Shown piece after piece: positions 32,231 through 46,525 of a stretch of 64,000 nucleotides of DNA. The notes under the pieces are model-generated. The model searched no databases. It was not told the origin of the DNA and was given only the letters and a program-made list of their open reading frames with translations. This stretch comes from Haliclona indistincta. Taxonomy: Eukaryota; Porifera; Demospongiae; Haplosclerida; Chalinidae. The DNA lies in assembly GCA_964017065.1 (NCBI GenBank), contig OZ024792.1, forward strand, positions 1,425,363-1,489,362, written 5' to 3'. The number at the start of each line of letters is the position of its first letter. Position 1 is the first letter of the stretch. The position numbers and the translations under genes were made by a program.

Positions 32231-35200
32231 ATGGCTGCAGTTTATGGAAAGCTACAGGAATTTCAACCTGAATCAGAGTCAATCAAGGCCTACCTGGAAA
32301 GAGTGACACTGTACTTCAAGGCTAATACCATCGATGACGACAAGAAAGTACCAATACTACTGAGTTCCATAGGATCATCGACGTACGCCACTCTTAGTGA
32401 TCTCCTCGCACCAGATACCCCAGGAACTAAGTCCTTCGAAGAAATTTCAACAAAGTTGAATGACCATTTTCTGCCCAAAAGATCGACCATAGCAGAGAGA
32501 TTTCAATTCCACAAGCGAAATCAAGAAGTAGGCGAAAGTGTAGCCGAGTACGACGCCGCGCTGAGGAAGTTGGCAGTCAACTGCAAATTTGGCACCGTGC
32601 TACAGGAGACGCTACGTGATCGTTTTGTGTGTGGTCTACGACACGAAGCTATCCAACGCCGACTACTGTCTGAAACAGCATTAACGTACGCCAAGGCAAT
32701 TGAGACAGCCAGAGCTATGGAAGCTGCTGACCAAGACACCCGAGCCTTCAAAAGACCAGACTTATCAGTGCACAAGCTGAGTAAAGGTCGTTTTCAGAAG
32801 AGCAAACCGCAGACAAGCACTACCAAGCACAATCGTGATCAGCAACAACCTTGCTACAGATGTGGACGCTCAAACCATGGTTCAAGCGAGTGCAAATTTA
32901 AAGATGCTCAATGCCACGCCTGCGGAAAGACAGGACACATTGCATCGGTTTGCCGCTCAAAGGCCTCCTCCGTTTCCAAGAAACAAAAGTCGAAGACGCA
33001 CCTCGTACAGAATGCTGAACAGTCTTCAGAGGAGAGCAGTGATGAAGGTTTCAAAATACACAACCTGGTCAAGCGATCACCTGACCCTATAGTAGTCCAG
33101 TTGCAACTCAACGGAAAATTTCTCGACATGGAAGTCGACACTGGAGCAGCTCTATCAGTGATATCCGAAGCAACTAGACGTGACGTATTCCCCAATGACA
33201 CATTGCATCCTTCCAATCTGATCCTCAAGACATACACTAACGAACGAATGGAAGTTACTGGTACTCTCAACATGCGAGTCAGATATGGAAATCAGAAACA
33301 GAAGCTAGTACTCGTAGTGGTTGCTGGTGATGGACCAAGTCTTCTGGGAAGAAATTGGCTCAAGTACCTACGCCTGGACTGGAGTAACATTTTTGCAGTA
33401 CGTGCAGCAAGAACATCACTAGTGGACGACCTACTTGAGAAGCACAAACCACTATTCTCAGATGAACTGGGGAGTGTCAAGCCATTCACAGCCTCACTTC
33501 AAATACAATCTGATGCTACCCCTCGCTTCTTCAAGCCAAGACCAGTACCTTATGCAATCAAAGAAGCAGTTAGCCAAGAAATCAGTCGTCTGGAGGAACA
33601 GGGGATCATCTCACCAGTCTCACATAGTCAATGGGCTGCCCCAATTGTAGTAGTTCCAAAGAAAGATGGACGTTTCAGACTCTGCGGAGACTACAAAGTA
33701 ACTGTGAACCAAGCGATGAATGTGGAAGAGTACCCTTTGCCGACACCTGAAGAATTATTCTCGACACTGTCTGGAGGAAAAATCTTCTCGAAATTGGATC
33801 TTTCTCAAGCTTACCTCCAAATCCCAGTGGATGAGTCATCAAAACCCTATCTGACAGTCAACACGCAGCGTGGACTCTACGTCTACAACCGTCTTCCATT
33901 TGGAGTCGCATCTGCACCTGCTATATTTCAGAGAATCATGGACACTGTGCTGCAAGGAATCGACGGAGTAGCATGCTACATTGACGACATCCTCGTTAGC
34001 AGTCCAGATGAAGTGAGCCACAGACGAAGTCTACAGGAAGTGTTCACTCGTCTTGAAAATCATGGTTTCCGACTCAAGAGAAGTAAGTGTGAATTTTTGT
34101 TGACCAGTATAGAGTATTTGGGTCATAGGGTCGATGAGCATGGTATACACCCACTATCATCTAAGGTAGAAGCTATTGTGAATGCACCTGCCCCTGAGAA
34201 TGTGCAACAGCTTCGGTCATTCTTAGGATTAGTGAATTACTATGGAAAGTTCATACCCAATCTAGCCTCCCGATTACATCCCTTGAATGCCTTACTTTCT
34301 GCTCGTCAGAAATGGAATTGGTCCAAAGAATGTACTAGAGCATTTGAAGATGTTAAAGAGCAAATTGTGTCAGCAGGTGTACTAACTCATTACAATCCTA
34401 AGCTTCCTATCACACTAGCAGCAGATGCTTCAGCATATGGTGTAGGAGCAGTGATTTCTCATGTGCTACCAGATGGTAGTGAACATCCCATAGCATTTGC
34501 CTCACGCACTTTGACAACTAGTGAACGCAACTACGCCCAGATTGAGAAAGAAGCTTTGTCTTTAATCTTTGGCATCAAGAAGTTCCACAGGTTTCTGTAT
34601 GGACGCAAGTTCCTCCTGATAACGGATCACAAACCGCTGGTGGCAATTCTGGGACCCAAGAAAGGGATACCGTCGTTGGCAGCAGCTCGACTGCAGCGAT
34701 GGGCTGTGATTCTGTCAGCATACAACTATGACATCAAATACAAGTCCACTGATGATCATGGGAACGCTGATGGACTCTCACGGTTACCACTGCCACAAAC
34801 AAGTCCTACTTGTGACACAAATAATGCTATCTCCACATTTAACATAGGTCAAGTTCAAGCTCTTCCTGTAACCTTTCAAGAGATCCAACAAGCAACTCGG
34901 CGAGACGCGTCACTGAGTAAAGTTTTGCAATACGTCCAACAAGGTTGGCCAGGACAAGTGGACAGAGAGCTACAGACCTTCTTCGACAGACAGACCGAAC
35001 TGAGCACAGAGAATGATTGCCTATTGTGGGGAATAAGAGTTGTCGTTCCAGAGAGCCTTCAACGCAGAGTACTAGATTCTCTTCATGCCAATCACTCAGG
35101 TATTACTCGAATGAAAGCCACTGCACGCAGTCATTTTTGGTGGAAAGGACTAGATGGAGACATCGAATCAATGGGAAAATCCTGTTACATGTGTCAGTCC

Positions 35201-36130
35201 AATCAGTCTAGCCCAGCAGCAGCACCTCTTCATCCATGGATTTGGCCCGACGCACCATGGAGACGAATACACATTGATTTTGCGGGACCCTTCTTAGGAC
35301 ACATGTTCTTCGTAGTCGTGGATGCCCATTCAAAGTGGCCCGAAGTAGTAACAATGAAGTCAACAACTGCTGAGAAGACAATTGAAGTCATGAGAGCTCT
35401 GATAGCACACCATGGAATTCCTGAACAAGTAGTATCAGACAACGGACCACAATTCACTTCAGATGAGTTCAAGCAATTTTTGGAAAGGAATCGAATCAAG
35501 CAAATACTTTCCGCACCTTACCATCCTGCTTCCAATGGACTTGCAGAGAGGTTCATTCAGACTTTGAAACGAGCGCTGAAAGCCAGTGACAAATCGAAAA
35601 GATCTATTCATCATCGTCTGGCAGAATTCTTGTTTGAATACAGAGCAACGCAACATAGCACTACAGGTGTATCACCAGCAGAGTTATTTCTGAAACGCAA
35701 GCTAAGGACTCGTTTTGACTTGATGCATCCTGATCCCAAGAAGCAAGTGATGTCGAAACAAGCTAGTCAGAAACTTCACCACGACACTCATGTTAAGGCT
35801 CGTGCTTTTACACCTGGAACTCGTGTGTTAGCTAGACTCTATATTGGGTCTGACAAGTGGATACCTGGAATCGTTATACAGCAATTGGGTCCAGTAACCT
35901 ACACTGTTCAGATCTCCAATGGACGAATCGTCAAGCGACATGTCAATCAACTTCAACCTCTTCATGGAAATCAAGAGTCATCGGACACAACTGAATCGGA
36001 CACTGTGTTAGACAACCAATGCTATCCTCCTGTTGAACCTGTCCCTGAACCACAAGTTCCAAACGAACCTGAACGTCGATATCCTCCGAGGAATCGCCAT
36101 CCACCTCTTCGATTTCAACCTACTTCCTAA
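32231..36130 (+). CDS. Gag-Pol polyprotein of the LTR retrotransposon
   Basis: One frame of 1299 residues without a stop or frameshift. Gag-like N-terminus (1-200); two CCHC zinc knuckles (about 208-221 and 228-241); aspartic protease with DTGAALS (about 303); reverse transcriptase with LPFGVASAPAIFQ and the YIDD box (about 583); RNase H with ADASAYGVGAV (about 730) and TDHKPL; integrase with an HHCC zinc region (H..H...CYMC) and a catalytic DD35E triad (DFAGPF about 1014, SDNGPQF about 1070, AERF about 1106). The order RT-RNaseH-integrase defines Ty3/Gypsy rather than Copia. Gag and Pol are fused without a frameshift signal. All catalytic residues are present, so the copy looks capable of moving. 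It has no envelope protein. Confidence 0.96.
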   Translation: MAAVYGKLQEFQPESESIKAYLERVTLYFKANTIDDDKKVPILLSSIGSSTYATLSDLLAPDTPGTKSFEEISTKLNDHFLPKRSTIAERFQFHKRNQEVGESVAEYDAALRKLAVNCKFGTVLQETLRDRFVCGLRHEAIQRRLLSETALTYAKAIETARAMEAADQDTRAFKRPDLSVHKLSKGRFQKSKPQTSTTKHNRDQQQPCYRCGRSNHGSSECKFKDAQCHACGKTGHIASVCRSKASSVSKKQKSKTHLVQNAEQSSEESSDEGFKIHNLVKRSPDPIVVQLQLNGKFLDMEVDTGAALSVISEATRRDVFPNDTLHPSNLILKTYTNERMEVTGTLNMRVRYGNQKQKLVLVVVAGDGPSLLGRNWLKYLRLDWSNIFAVRAARTSLVDDLLEKHKPLFSDELGSVKPFTASLQIQSDATPRFFKPRPVPYAIKEAVSQEISRLEEQGIISPVSHSQWAAPIVVVPKKDGRFRLCGDYKVTVNQAMNVEEYPLPTPEELFSTLSGGKIFSKLDLSQAYLQIPVDESSKPYLTVNTQRGLYVYNRLPFGVASAPAIFQRIMDTVLQGIDGVACYIDDILVSSPDEVSHRRSLQEVFTRLENHGFRLKRSKCEFLLTSIEYLGHRVDEHGIHPLSSKVEAIVNAPAPENVQQLRSFLGLVNYYGKFIPNLASRLHPLNALLSARQKWNWSKECTRAFEDVKEQIVSAGVLTHYNPKLPITLAADASAYGVGAVISHVLPDGSEHPIAFASRTLTTSERNYAQIEKEALSLIFGIKKFHRFLYGRKFLLITDHKPLVAILGPKKGIPSLAAARLQRWAVILSAYNYDIKYKSTDDHGNADGLSRLPLPQTSPTCDTNNAISTFNIGQVQALPVTFQEIQQATRRDASLSKVLQYVQQGWPGQVDRELQTFFDRQTELSTENDCLLWGIRVVVPESLQRRVLDSLHANHSGITRMKATARSHFWWKGLDGDIESMGKSCYMCQSNQSSPAAAPLHPWIWPDAPWRRIHIDFAGPFLGHMFFVVVDAHSKWPEVVTMKSTTAEKTIEVMRALIAHHGIPEQVVSDNGPQFTSDEFKQFLERNRIKQILSAPYHPASNGLAERFIQTLKRALKASDKSKRSIHHRLAEFLFEYRATQHSTTGVSPAELFLKRKLRTRFDLMHPDPKKQVMSKQASQKLHHDTHVKARAFTPGTRVLARLYIGSDKWIPGIVIQQLGPVTYTVQISNGRIVKRHVNQLQPLHGNQESSDTTESDTVLDNQCYPPVEPVPEPQVPNEPERRYPPRNRHPPLRFQPTS

Positions 36131-36146
36131 CTTAAGGGGAAGGAGA

Positions 36147-36391
36147 TGTGGTGACTCTGTTAATGTGACTCTGTTATTTGTGTTGATTAGTTGTGTTTTG
36201 TAATATCTCTCATGAGAACAGTCTTTGTGTTAATTTATGTCTAATGTGTAGAATGCTGACTGTCTGTCTGTCTGTTCATTTCACACTGTTCTCCCTATTT
36301 AAGCCCTGGTAGTTTTTGTACATTTTTAGTTCAGTTCTTGGTTTTGTACTTGCATTGTTGAGTTAATAAAATATTTAAGTACGATATCACA
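36147..36391 (+). repeat. 3' long terminal repeat
   Basis: Identical to the 5' LTR; preceded by the purine tract at 36135-36146 and followed by the GAGAC target duplication. Confidence 0.95.
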
Positions 36392-37065
36392 GAGACTACC
36401 AGATTGTTGCTGATAATACATATGGCAGTTATATGCTCAACTTCACACTAAATGTTACAGGTTTGTTGTTTGTCATACTGTGGTGAAAATGGTTATACGC
36501 ACGCTATAAAGTGTCTTTAGTTACGATATAACACCAACTAAAGGGTTAGGTGCTACAATATAACCATAGCACCTTATAAGGAAGATGTGTTTCAACACTC
36601 CAAAGGGTGCTTCTATAGCACTTCATTTTGAACAGTGATATGCGGCAGGTGACGTGGTAAGTACTTTTGTTAATTGGATAATTAACCGTTCAAAAGGCTC
36701 AATAGCGCAATGTAATGGTGCATGTTCTTCATCATTATTTAGCCATTTGAGGTGCGAGTGTGCATGTAAAATAGAAATACATCGTTTTCAGTGTCAAACC
36801 AGTGGTGCCAAAACTGCAAAAAAATTGTTAATGACTCTGACAATCTAGACAATGATTTCATTGCATCACTATTACAAGCACATAAATTAATTACCACTAA
36901 ACTCTTCCCACAAAATTGGAAAAAACTAGTAACCGTTCATTTCACAAATTTTTGGCATTAATCACAATTGTTATTGATTATTTTGCATGTTTTATGCTCA
37001 GCAACATGCCCTTTAAGAGTAAGCTCTAGCATCATACTAACATTCTTATGCCTGCTGTTTTATTA

Positions 37066-38275
37066 GGGAGGCACGGTAGTGCCTCCCTATGTAGGGTTGA
37101 ACAGAAAAACAAGATGGCGGCTACATACAATGTATTAGCGTTCAAACGCTGATATTTCGCCAGGTGGTGAATTTTATACGTTCAAGGACACTTAGATCTG
37201 CTACTCTGGCGTTGCCCCATCTTACAGTAGCAAGGAGAGTGCTCTACACTGTTACTAAAATGACGAACCTAGAAACGGTGAAAATCGAGTTTCGTCATCT
37301 TCGTTTTCTTCTTTCTTCTTCTTTCTTTCTTCAGCGCGCCTAGCGCCTTTACGCGAGCAGTGCCGAGACCAAAACACCCACGAACAGTCGTGAAATTCTC
37401 CTGGCAGGTGCCTTTTGAACTTTTTTTTAGCGAAACGGCGATATACATTCCGCGAGTTCTCGATCGTGATTCATTGTCAGCTAAGTCTAAGTGTTAGACG
37501 CCATTATTGTGATTGCGCAATACGCACGTGACCAAGCAGTGGTTAGCGCACGTGACCAAGCACTACCTTGAGTATCTCCGCGCCGTATGGATCACGGAGA
37601 ACACATTATCTGTCTGGAGTCTTCGAAGAACGGAAAGATCGTATAGGATCACCATTCTGCGCTTGCCAGATACCGCCGTACAGATCTACAAACTAGTGTG
37701 GGCGGGGCTCGTATGCACTTCATGCATGCATGTTTGCGTAGGCGAGCTGATATGTACAGCAAAACAATCATTTTTAGCTACAAGTTTAAAAATTGTTAAT
37801 AATAAAGAAAAACCATCAACAACAGGAAAACTAAATCAATGGTGGAAACAAAGACGGCTCAGCACGTTCATAATATTAAACTGCACTTCACTAAAAAGTA
37901 AAAAGGACACAAACAAGAAATTTAAAAGATTTCTATCGAAATCAAAAGGATGTAGGGTTGTGAAATCTACCACTGGTTCACAATGTAAACTAACAAGGAA
38001 CAAGCATGGAATGGTAACACGATTGACTTGCTAACAGACCATATATCCCTACATCAGTGGCTGTGCACAGGCTGAATGCACGTCAGGTGTCAGCAGTCAA
38101 CAGTAACTAGGTCAACCACAGCAGCCACTGATGTAGGGATCTATGGTCTGTTAGCAAGTCAATCGTGTTACCATTCCATGCTTGTTCCTTGTTAGTTTAC
38201 ATTGTGAACCAGTGGTAGATTTCACCACCCTACATCCTTTTGATTTCGATACAAATCTTTTTAATTTCTTTGACA
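37066..38275. repeat. Composite foldback insertion in an intron of Ig gene 3
   Basis: Ig gene 2 runs straight through this point (near 23125), while gene 3 carries 1.2 kb extra. The first part (37066-37500) is the inverted relative of 2498-2877. The second (37500-38275) is the relative of 495-990 and forms its own hairpin: 37955-38060 pairs with 38125-38275. The frame at 37513-38034 is not convincing as a gene. Confidence 0.7.
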
Positions 38276-38377
38276 CTGGCAGCAGGCTAACTAGAACCAC
38301 TCAACCATCAGCTTTTGTATATAAAATAACGCAGGTACAGCAGACATGAGCCTTGTCACAAGCCATGGAACACAGTA

Positions 38378-38446
<69 letters not shown>

Positions 38447-38560
38447 TGCTGCTGCTACTACTACTACTGATGTGAATGTCAGTGAAACACTAGGTAAATA
38501 GATATTTTATACATGGCATGCACATATTTATCAATCCGCTCCAACAATCTTCAATATATA

Positions 38561-38766
38561 TACCGTACAGCTAGATATTTTGGTGGACAAAATTTTGGCG
38601 GATTTGGCGAATCGTCAAGCATCCGCCAAAATATTAGTCGCCAAAACTGTTTTTCTATTACAGTGATACGTGAGCCATGTGCTGGGCGCCAAAATATTCC
38701 TCGCCAAACGCAAAATATGAGATATTCGCCAAAATTTTTTCCACCAAAATTTCTAGCTATACGGTA
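38561..38766. mobile_element. 206-bp mariner-like MITE
   Basis: The ends TACCGTACAGCTAGA(T)ATTTTGG and their inverted partner (CCAAAATTTCTAGCTATACGGTA at the right end, given here in part) are flanked by TATA. Ig gene 2 lacks the insert at the equivalent intron position (about 23440). It has repeated CGCCAAAAT motifs inside and encodes no protein. Confidence 0.8.
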
Positions 38767-39749
38767 TATAAAACCTGTTTCAGCTACATTATTATACAAG
38801 AACAGCAGTTTCATTCACCTGTTGCCTTGTGACCTAATGTTAAAATTCATGTATGTATGCAACTTTTGCTCTTAACTAGATACAGTTACAGGCATGAGCC
38901 TCAGTGTCACAAGTCAAGGAACACAGAACAGTATAGCTGTGAGTACCAGTGCAACACTAGGAGTGTCAGGTAAACTAGACTATTGTAGAAGTATTATGTA
39001 AAATAATACCGTGAGTGTATGCATACAGGAGTGATGAACACACAAGTTTTGGCTACAGATACACCGCCCTTCAGTACTGCTTTTGATGGTCTTATAACTG
39101 GTTAGTCAAAGAGTTTTAGTAATACACTGTGTGTGATAAATGTACAGTACGAGGCCATTAACTTTGGCATCAATAAATTTTGGGAAAGGGTGTCAAAACA
39201 CTGTTGCAACCAGTATCCTGAACCAAAATTTGGTCTGTCCTTTTGTACAGTCACTTCAGTTAAGAGATATATACCTTCATGCTCCCGTGTGTACTTTCTA
39301 GGAGACCTATATAGGCATCGGCACTATAAGACTTAGCAGAAATTCTTGTGCAGAATAGATTTGTTGTCTGATTTGTTTCACGATGCCAATGAGAGGGTGC
39401 ACAACACTTTTTGATATTCCTTCAGGCTTCTGTGTTCATTCTGTGTATTACCTGCAGCTGGAACAGTCATTGGAATTATTCTATTCATCATAATTTCAGT
39501 TTTTTTCTTCATTGTATTGCTGGTTATTATATTTCGGAAGCACTGGAAAATAATTACCAGACCAAAAGAACCTGACAGCGACAAGAAGAACCATACCTAT
39601 GACTACATTGAAGCCTCAAGTCCTCCTCAACTTCCACCACGACGACTAACTACTCAGGAAAATCCTGCTTATGAGGAAGTTGTACTAAATGACTGCGTAG
39701 CTTATTCGAGAGAGCAGTCTCAAGAAATAGAGATCAAGGATATGTAGCT

Positions 39750-40980
39750 ACAAGCTTTAGCCTGTTTGGATCAGTCTACAATGTGCTCAGTTGTTTAATT
39801 GTTTCATCTGCCGATTCTCATTAATAAACTTTTGCCCTCATGCAGCATCCCGGTGACTTCATTGGGCTGGATCGATGCGCATGCATGCAGGAACAAGGAA
39901 GTGGTTTGCCATAGCAAGCTATACATGTTAGTCACTGGCACCAGGATGCACCGCCATGCACTGAGTCTGTGCCGGCTCTGATGTCCCCCATTTTTAAAAG
40001 ACTGCATTCTCAGTATACATGTAATTCAGTTAATAGAGTGTGGCGTAATATTGCAGTCCTAACTGCTCTGCAGGCTTGTGCTAACAGTGGTAGTCGTACA
40101 TGTAGGCCTGGCTAAGAAGAGAGCCACTTGCATTGCAAAATTCACCAGTTTTGTCACTGATATGCACTGTAACATGTGCTGAGAATGCCCTGAAGGATGA
40201 GCATGATAGTGTACTGGAGAAACTTGCTCTGTTACACTATCCCCTATAGAAAATCGACAATCAGCTGTCAATAGAGGGTGCTTTTAAGTCAAGCAATTGT
40301 TAATGCTCAATGCAACAAAATAACACTGACAGAAATCTGATGGAATTGATGTCCATGATCATTTTTGTTGTAATGAGTTTAACTTATACAATGCAAACAC
40401 AATGCTGAGCTTGTCTACCAATGCTACTACATGTACTACTATACTAATACTGTTACTACTATACAGCTGATTGCAACAAAGTTGACTCTCGGTTTTGACA
40501 AACAGACTACAAGGACTCATATTTGTGGTCAACCTCACACCTCTCCCTGTACATGCTAGTATAGGGAGAGGTGTGGTGTTGACCACTAATTAACAGTCCT
40601 TGCATGTAGTCTGTTTGTCAAAACTGAGAGTCAAGTTTGCTGCAATTAGCTGTAATTATTCCTACTGCAGGTAGGCATGTTCTTTATTAGTCTAATTGTA
40701 CTAGATATTATTATTATTTATTTGCATGATTGAATGCACCAAACCGGCAGTGACCTGTCACTAATGAATGTTATAGTGCTGTCTGTCAACAAACGTAACT
40801 CCTGATAATTTTTATCATCAGTGTAAAGAGTTTTTAAATGATGAAGGTGTTGCTAGTTATGATGAGAGAAGCATGCAGGCTTTCTTGCTTGCTCTGTTCA
40901 AACTATTTTTCCGTAAAATACTTGATCACTGCAAGGTCTAACATTTTCACAATGAAACTGGTTCAATGGAAACAACCTAC
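39750..40980. other. Intergenic, one hairpin repeat
   Basis: No gene seen. An inverted repeat spans 40466-40652, with arms of about 70 bp that include GACAAACAGACTACA and its complement, GTCAAC and CCTCTCCCT/AGGGAGAGG. The rest has only short open frames. AATAAA at 39821-39826 may serve Ig gene 3. Confidence 0.6.
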
Positions 40981-40984
40981 CGTA

Positions 40985-41747
40985 GTATAGGGTCACAATA
41001 TGTTGTGTCTCCTCATCCAGGTAGGAGCACTATAACATGTGTTCATAGGGCATGCCCTGATGGATGGACAGGAATGCAAACGTGAACTGGAGAGACTTGC
41101 TTTCTTCGAGTATCTGGTATAGGTGATGGACAAATTAATGTTGATGGAGGGTGTTATAACAATGCTAATTATCTGTAATCGAACAACTCATGACCAAGAA
41201 ACTGATGGAGCTCGAATATATAATTTTGTTGTGAGTTTAGTCTCTGCAACGAGAACATAATGCTGAACTTCTCTGATGGTACTAAGGCACTTTCTCTTAC
41301 TATTACTACTGTTACTGCTACTCCTGTTGCTTAATCCAATATTGCATTACATGTCATGTTCTTTTTCAAGTCTAGACCTGATTAGGAGGGTGTTCTGATT
41401 GAAAAAAGGGTAATACGTATTGATATAGGGACCACATGGAGTATCCACAGTGAGGGTGTTCACATCCAGGAACCACCTAACCACCTGTGAATTTTACTTT
41501 AGTTGATCAGACACTCTTAATTCAGTCCTTGAACGATGTCGGGCTAGTAATTGGTAAGTCATGCACAACAATAGTTTGTCAACTATCTAGTTAGAATTCG
41601 GAATAACCAATTAAGTATTCCACCAAAAGTTCACTGATACATAATTGTTCTATAGGTGCTGGGACAATCATTGGAATTCTCTTCTTCATCGTAAGTCCAG
41701 TTTTTCAATTATTACCAGTTGTAATTATTACAAGAGACAGAGAATAA
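40985..41747 (+). pseudogene. Degenerate three-finger receptor ectodomain plus TM exon
   Basis: From the acceptor CTCATCCAG the plus strand reads GRSTITC, CPDGWTGMQT, stop, GETCF and later CCEFSLCNENI. It matches exon 2 of the minus-strand receptor gene (46185-45826) but is in opposite orientation, with several stops and frameshifts. Further on (41656-41747) an exon-like segment reads AGTIIGILFFIV before a stop, resembling the transmembrane exon of the Ig genes. It is a dead copy that joins a receptor ectodomain with an Ig-gene-like membrane exon. Confidence 0.75.
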
Positions 41748-41977
41748 CATATCAATAGCTACATTGGATCTTCCTCGCCATTCATTCATGACTAATCTTC
41801 AATATTCTCTTGTTGTTGTATCATCATTAACATAACAACACTACAATCATATATTTTCATACCAATTTTAAAAATCATTGCCAAATTGCTTAATAATACT
41901 GTAATAACTGCAAATCTGAATTCAGTTGGATAATATAAATGAAATTGATTAATCATGTATAAAAGATTGTTCCGAGG

Positions 41978-46303
<4,326 letters not shown>

Positions 46304-46525
46304 TGCGATGGAAGTATTTAGGCGTGGTCACCCCGCCCTAGTGTAGTGTAATTAGAATAGAATTAGAACCAGGGCACGCCCAATATTATGTAACAGTACA
46401 GGCACGCCCATTCTCCATAGCCGGAGGTAATTAGTGCTTTGTTACTGCCCGCAACACTTATCAAGCACTCGTAGTCAACAGCCCGGAGAGTCGTTTTGCT
46501 GTTCGTTAGCGCTTCTGCTTCCCCA
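46304..46525. promoter_or_regulatory. Bidirectional promoter between two receptor kinase genes
   Basis: Only 222 bp separate the start codons of the two divergent receptor genes. The interval contains a GC-box-like CACCCCGCCC (46330-46339) and two GGCACGCCC motifs (46373-46381, 46401-46409), and no clear TATA box. A shared core promoter is inferred from spacing; no transcription start is visible. Confidence 0.6.

Larger units (their letters stand above)
31956..36391 (+). mobile_element. Complete Ty3/Gypsy-type LTR retrotransposon
   Basis: The element is 4436 bp, with LTRs of 245 bp at 31956-32200 and 36147-36391 that are identical by eye. They begin TGTGGTGAC and end ATATCACA. The target duplication is GAGAC (31951-31955, 36392-36396). 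A primer-binding-type sequence starts right after the 5' LTR (TTTGGCGACGAGAG, 32201) and a polypurine tract AAGGGGAAGGAGA precedes the 3' LTR. The LTR holds TATTTAA (32105) and AATAAA (32174). There is one continuous Gag-Pol frame and no envelope frame. It inserted in exon 4 of Ig gene 3, in the same orientation. Confidence 0.96.
29972..39747 (+). pseudogene. Ig-domain receptor 3, disrupted by an LTR retrotransposon
   Basis: It has the same exon plan as Ig gene 2: 29972-30041 (signal peptide), 31253-31400 and 31547-31674 (split Ig domain), 31732-31955 plus 36397-36460 (second Ig-like domain, split by the retroelement), 38335-38493 (Thr-rich stalk), 38880-38969, 39029-39100 and 39458-39747 (transmembrane helix and tail). 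The tail has TYDYIE, a PPQLPPRRLTT-like proline segment and ENPAYEEV. Apart from the insertion every exon stays in frame. Translation into the element stops inside the LTR, which would remove the membrane anchor and tail. Because the insertion is very young, an intact allele may exist in the population. Confidence 0.85.

Noticed and set aside
32521..35656. Several minus-strand frames in the retrotransposon
   Set aside because: Antisense shadows of the continuous Gag-Pol frame.
37513..38034. 173-codon frame that has a relative at 611-973
   Set aside because: Similarity follows the repeat at nucleotide level on both sides of the frame; one arm is part of a hairpin.
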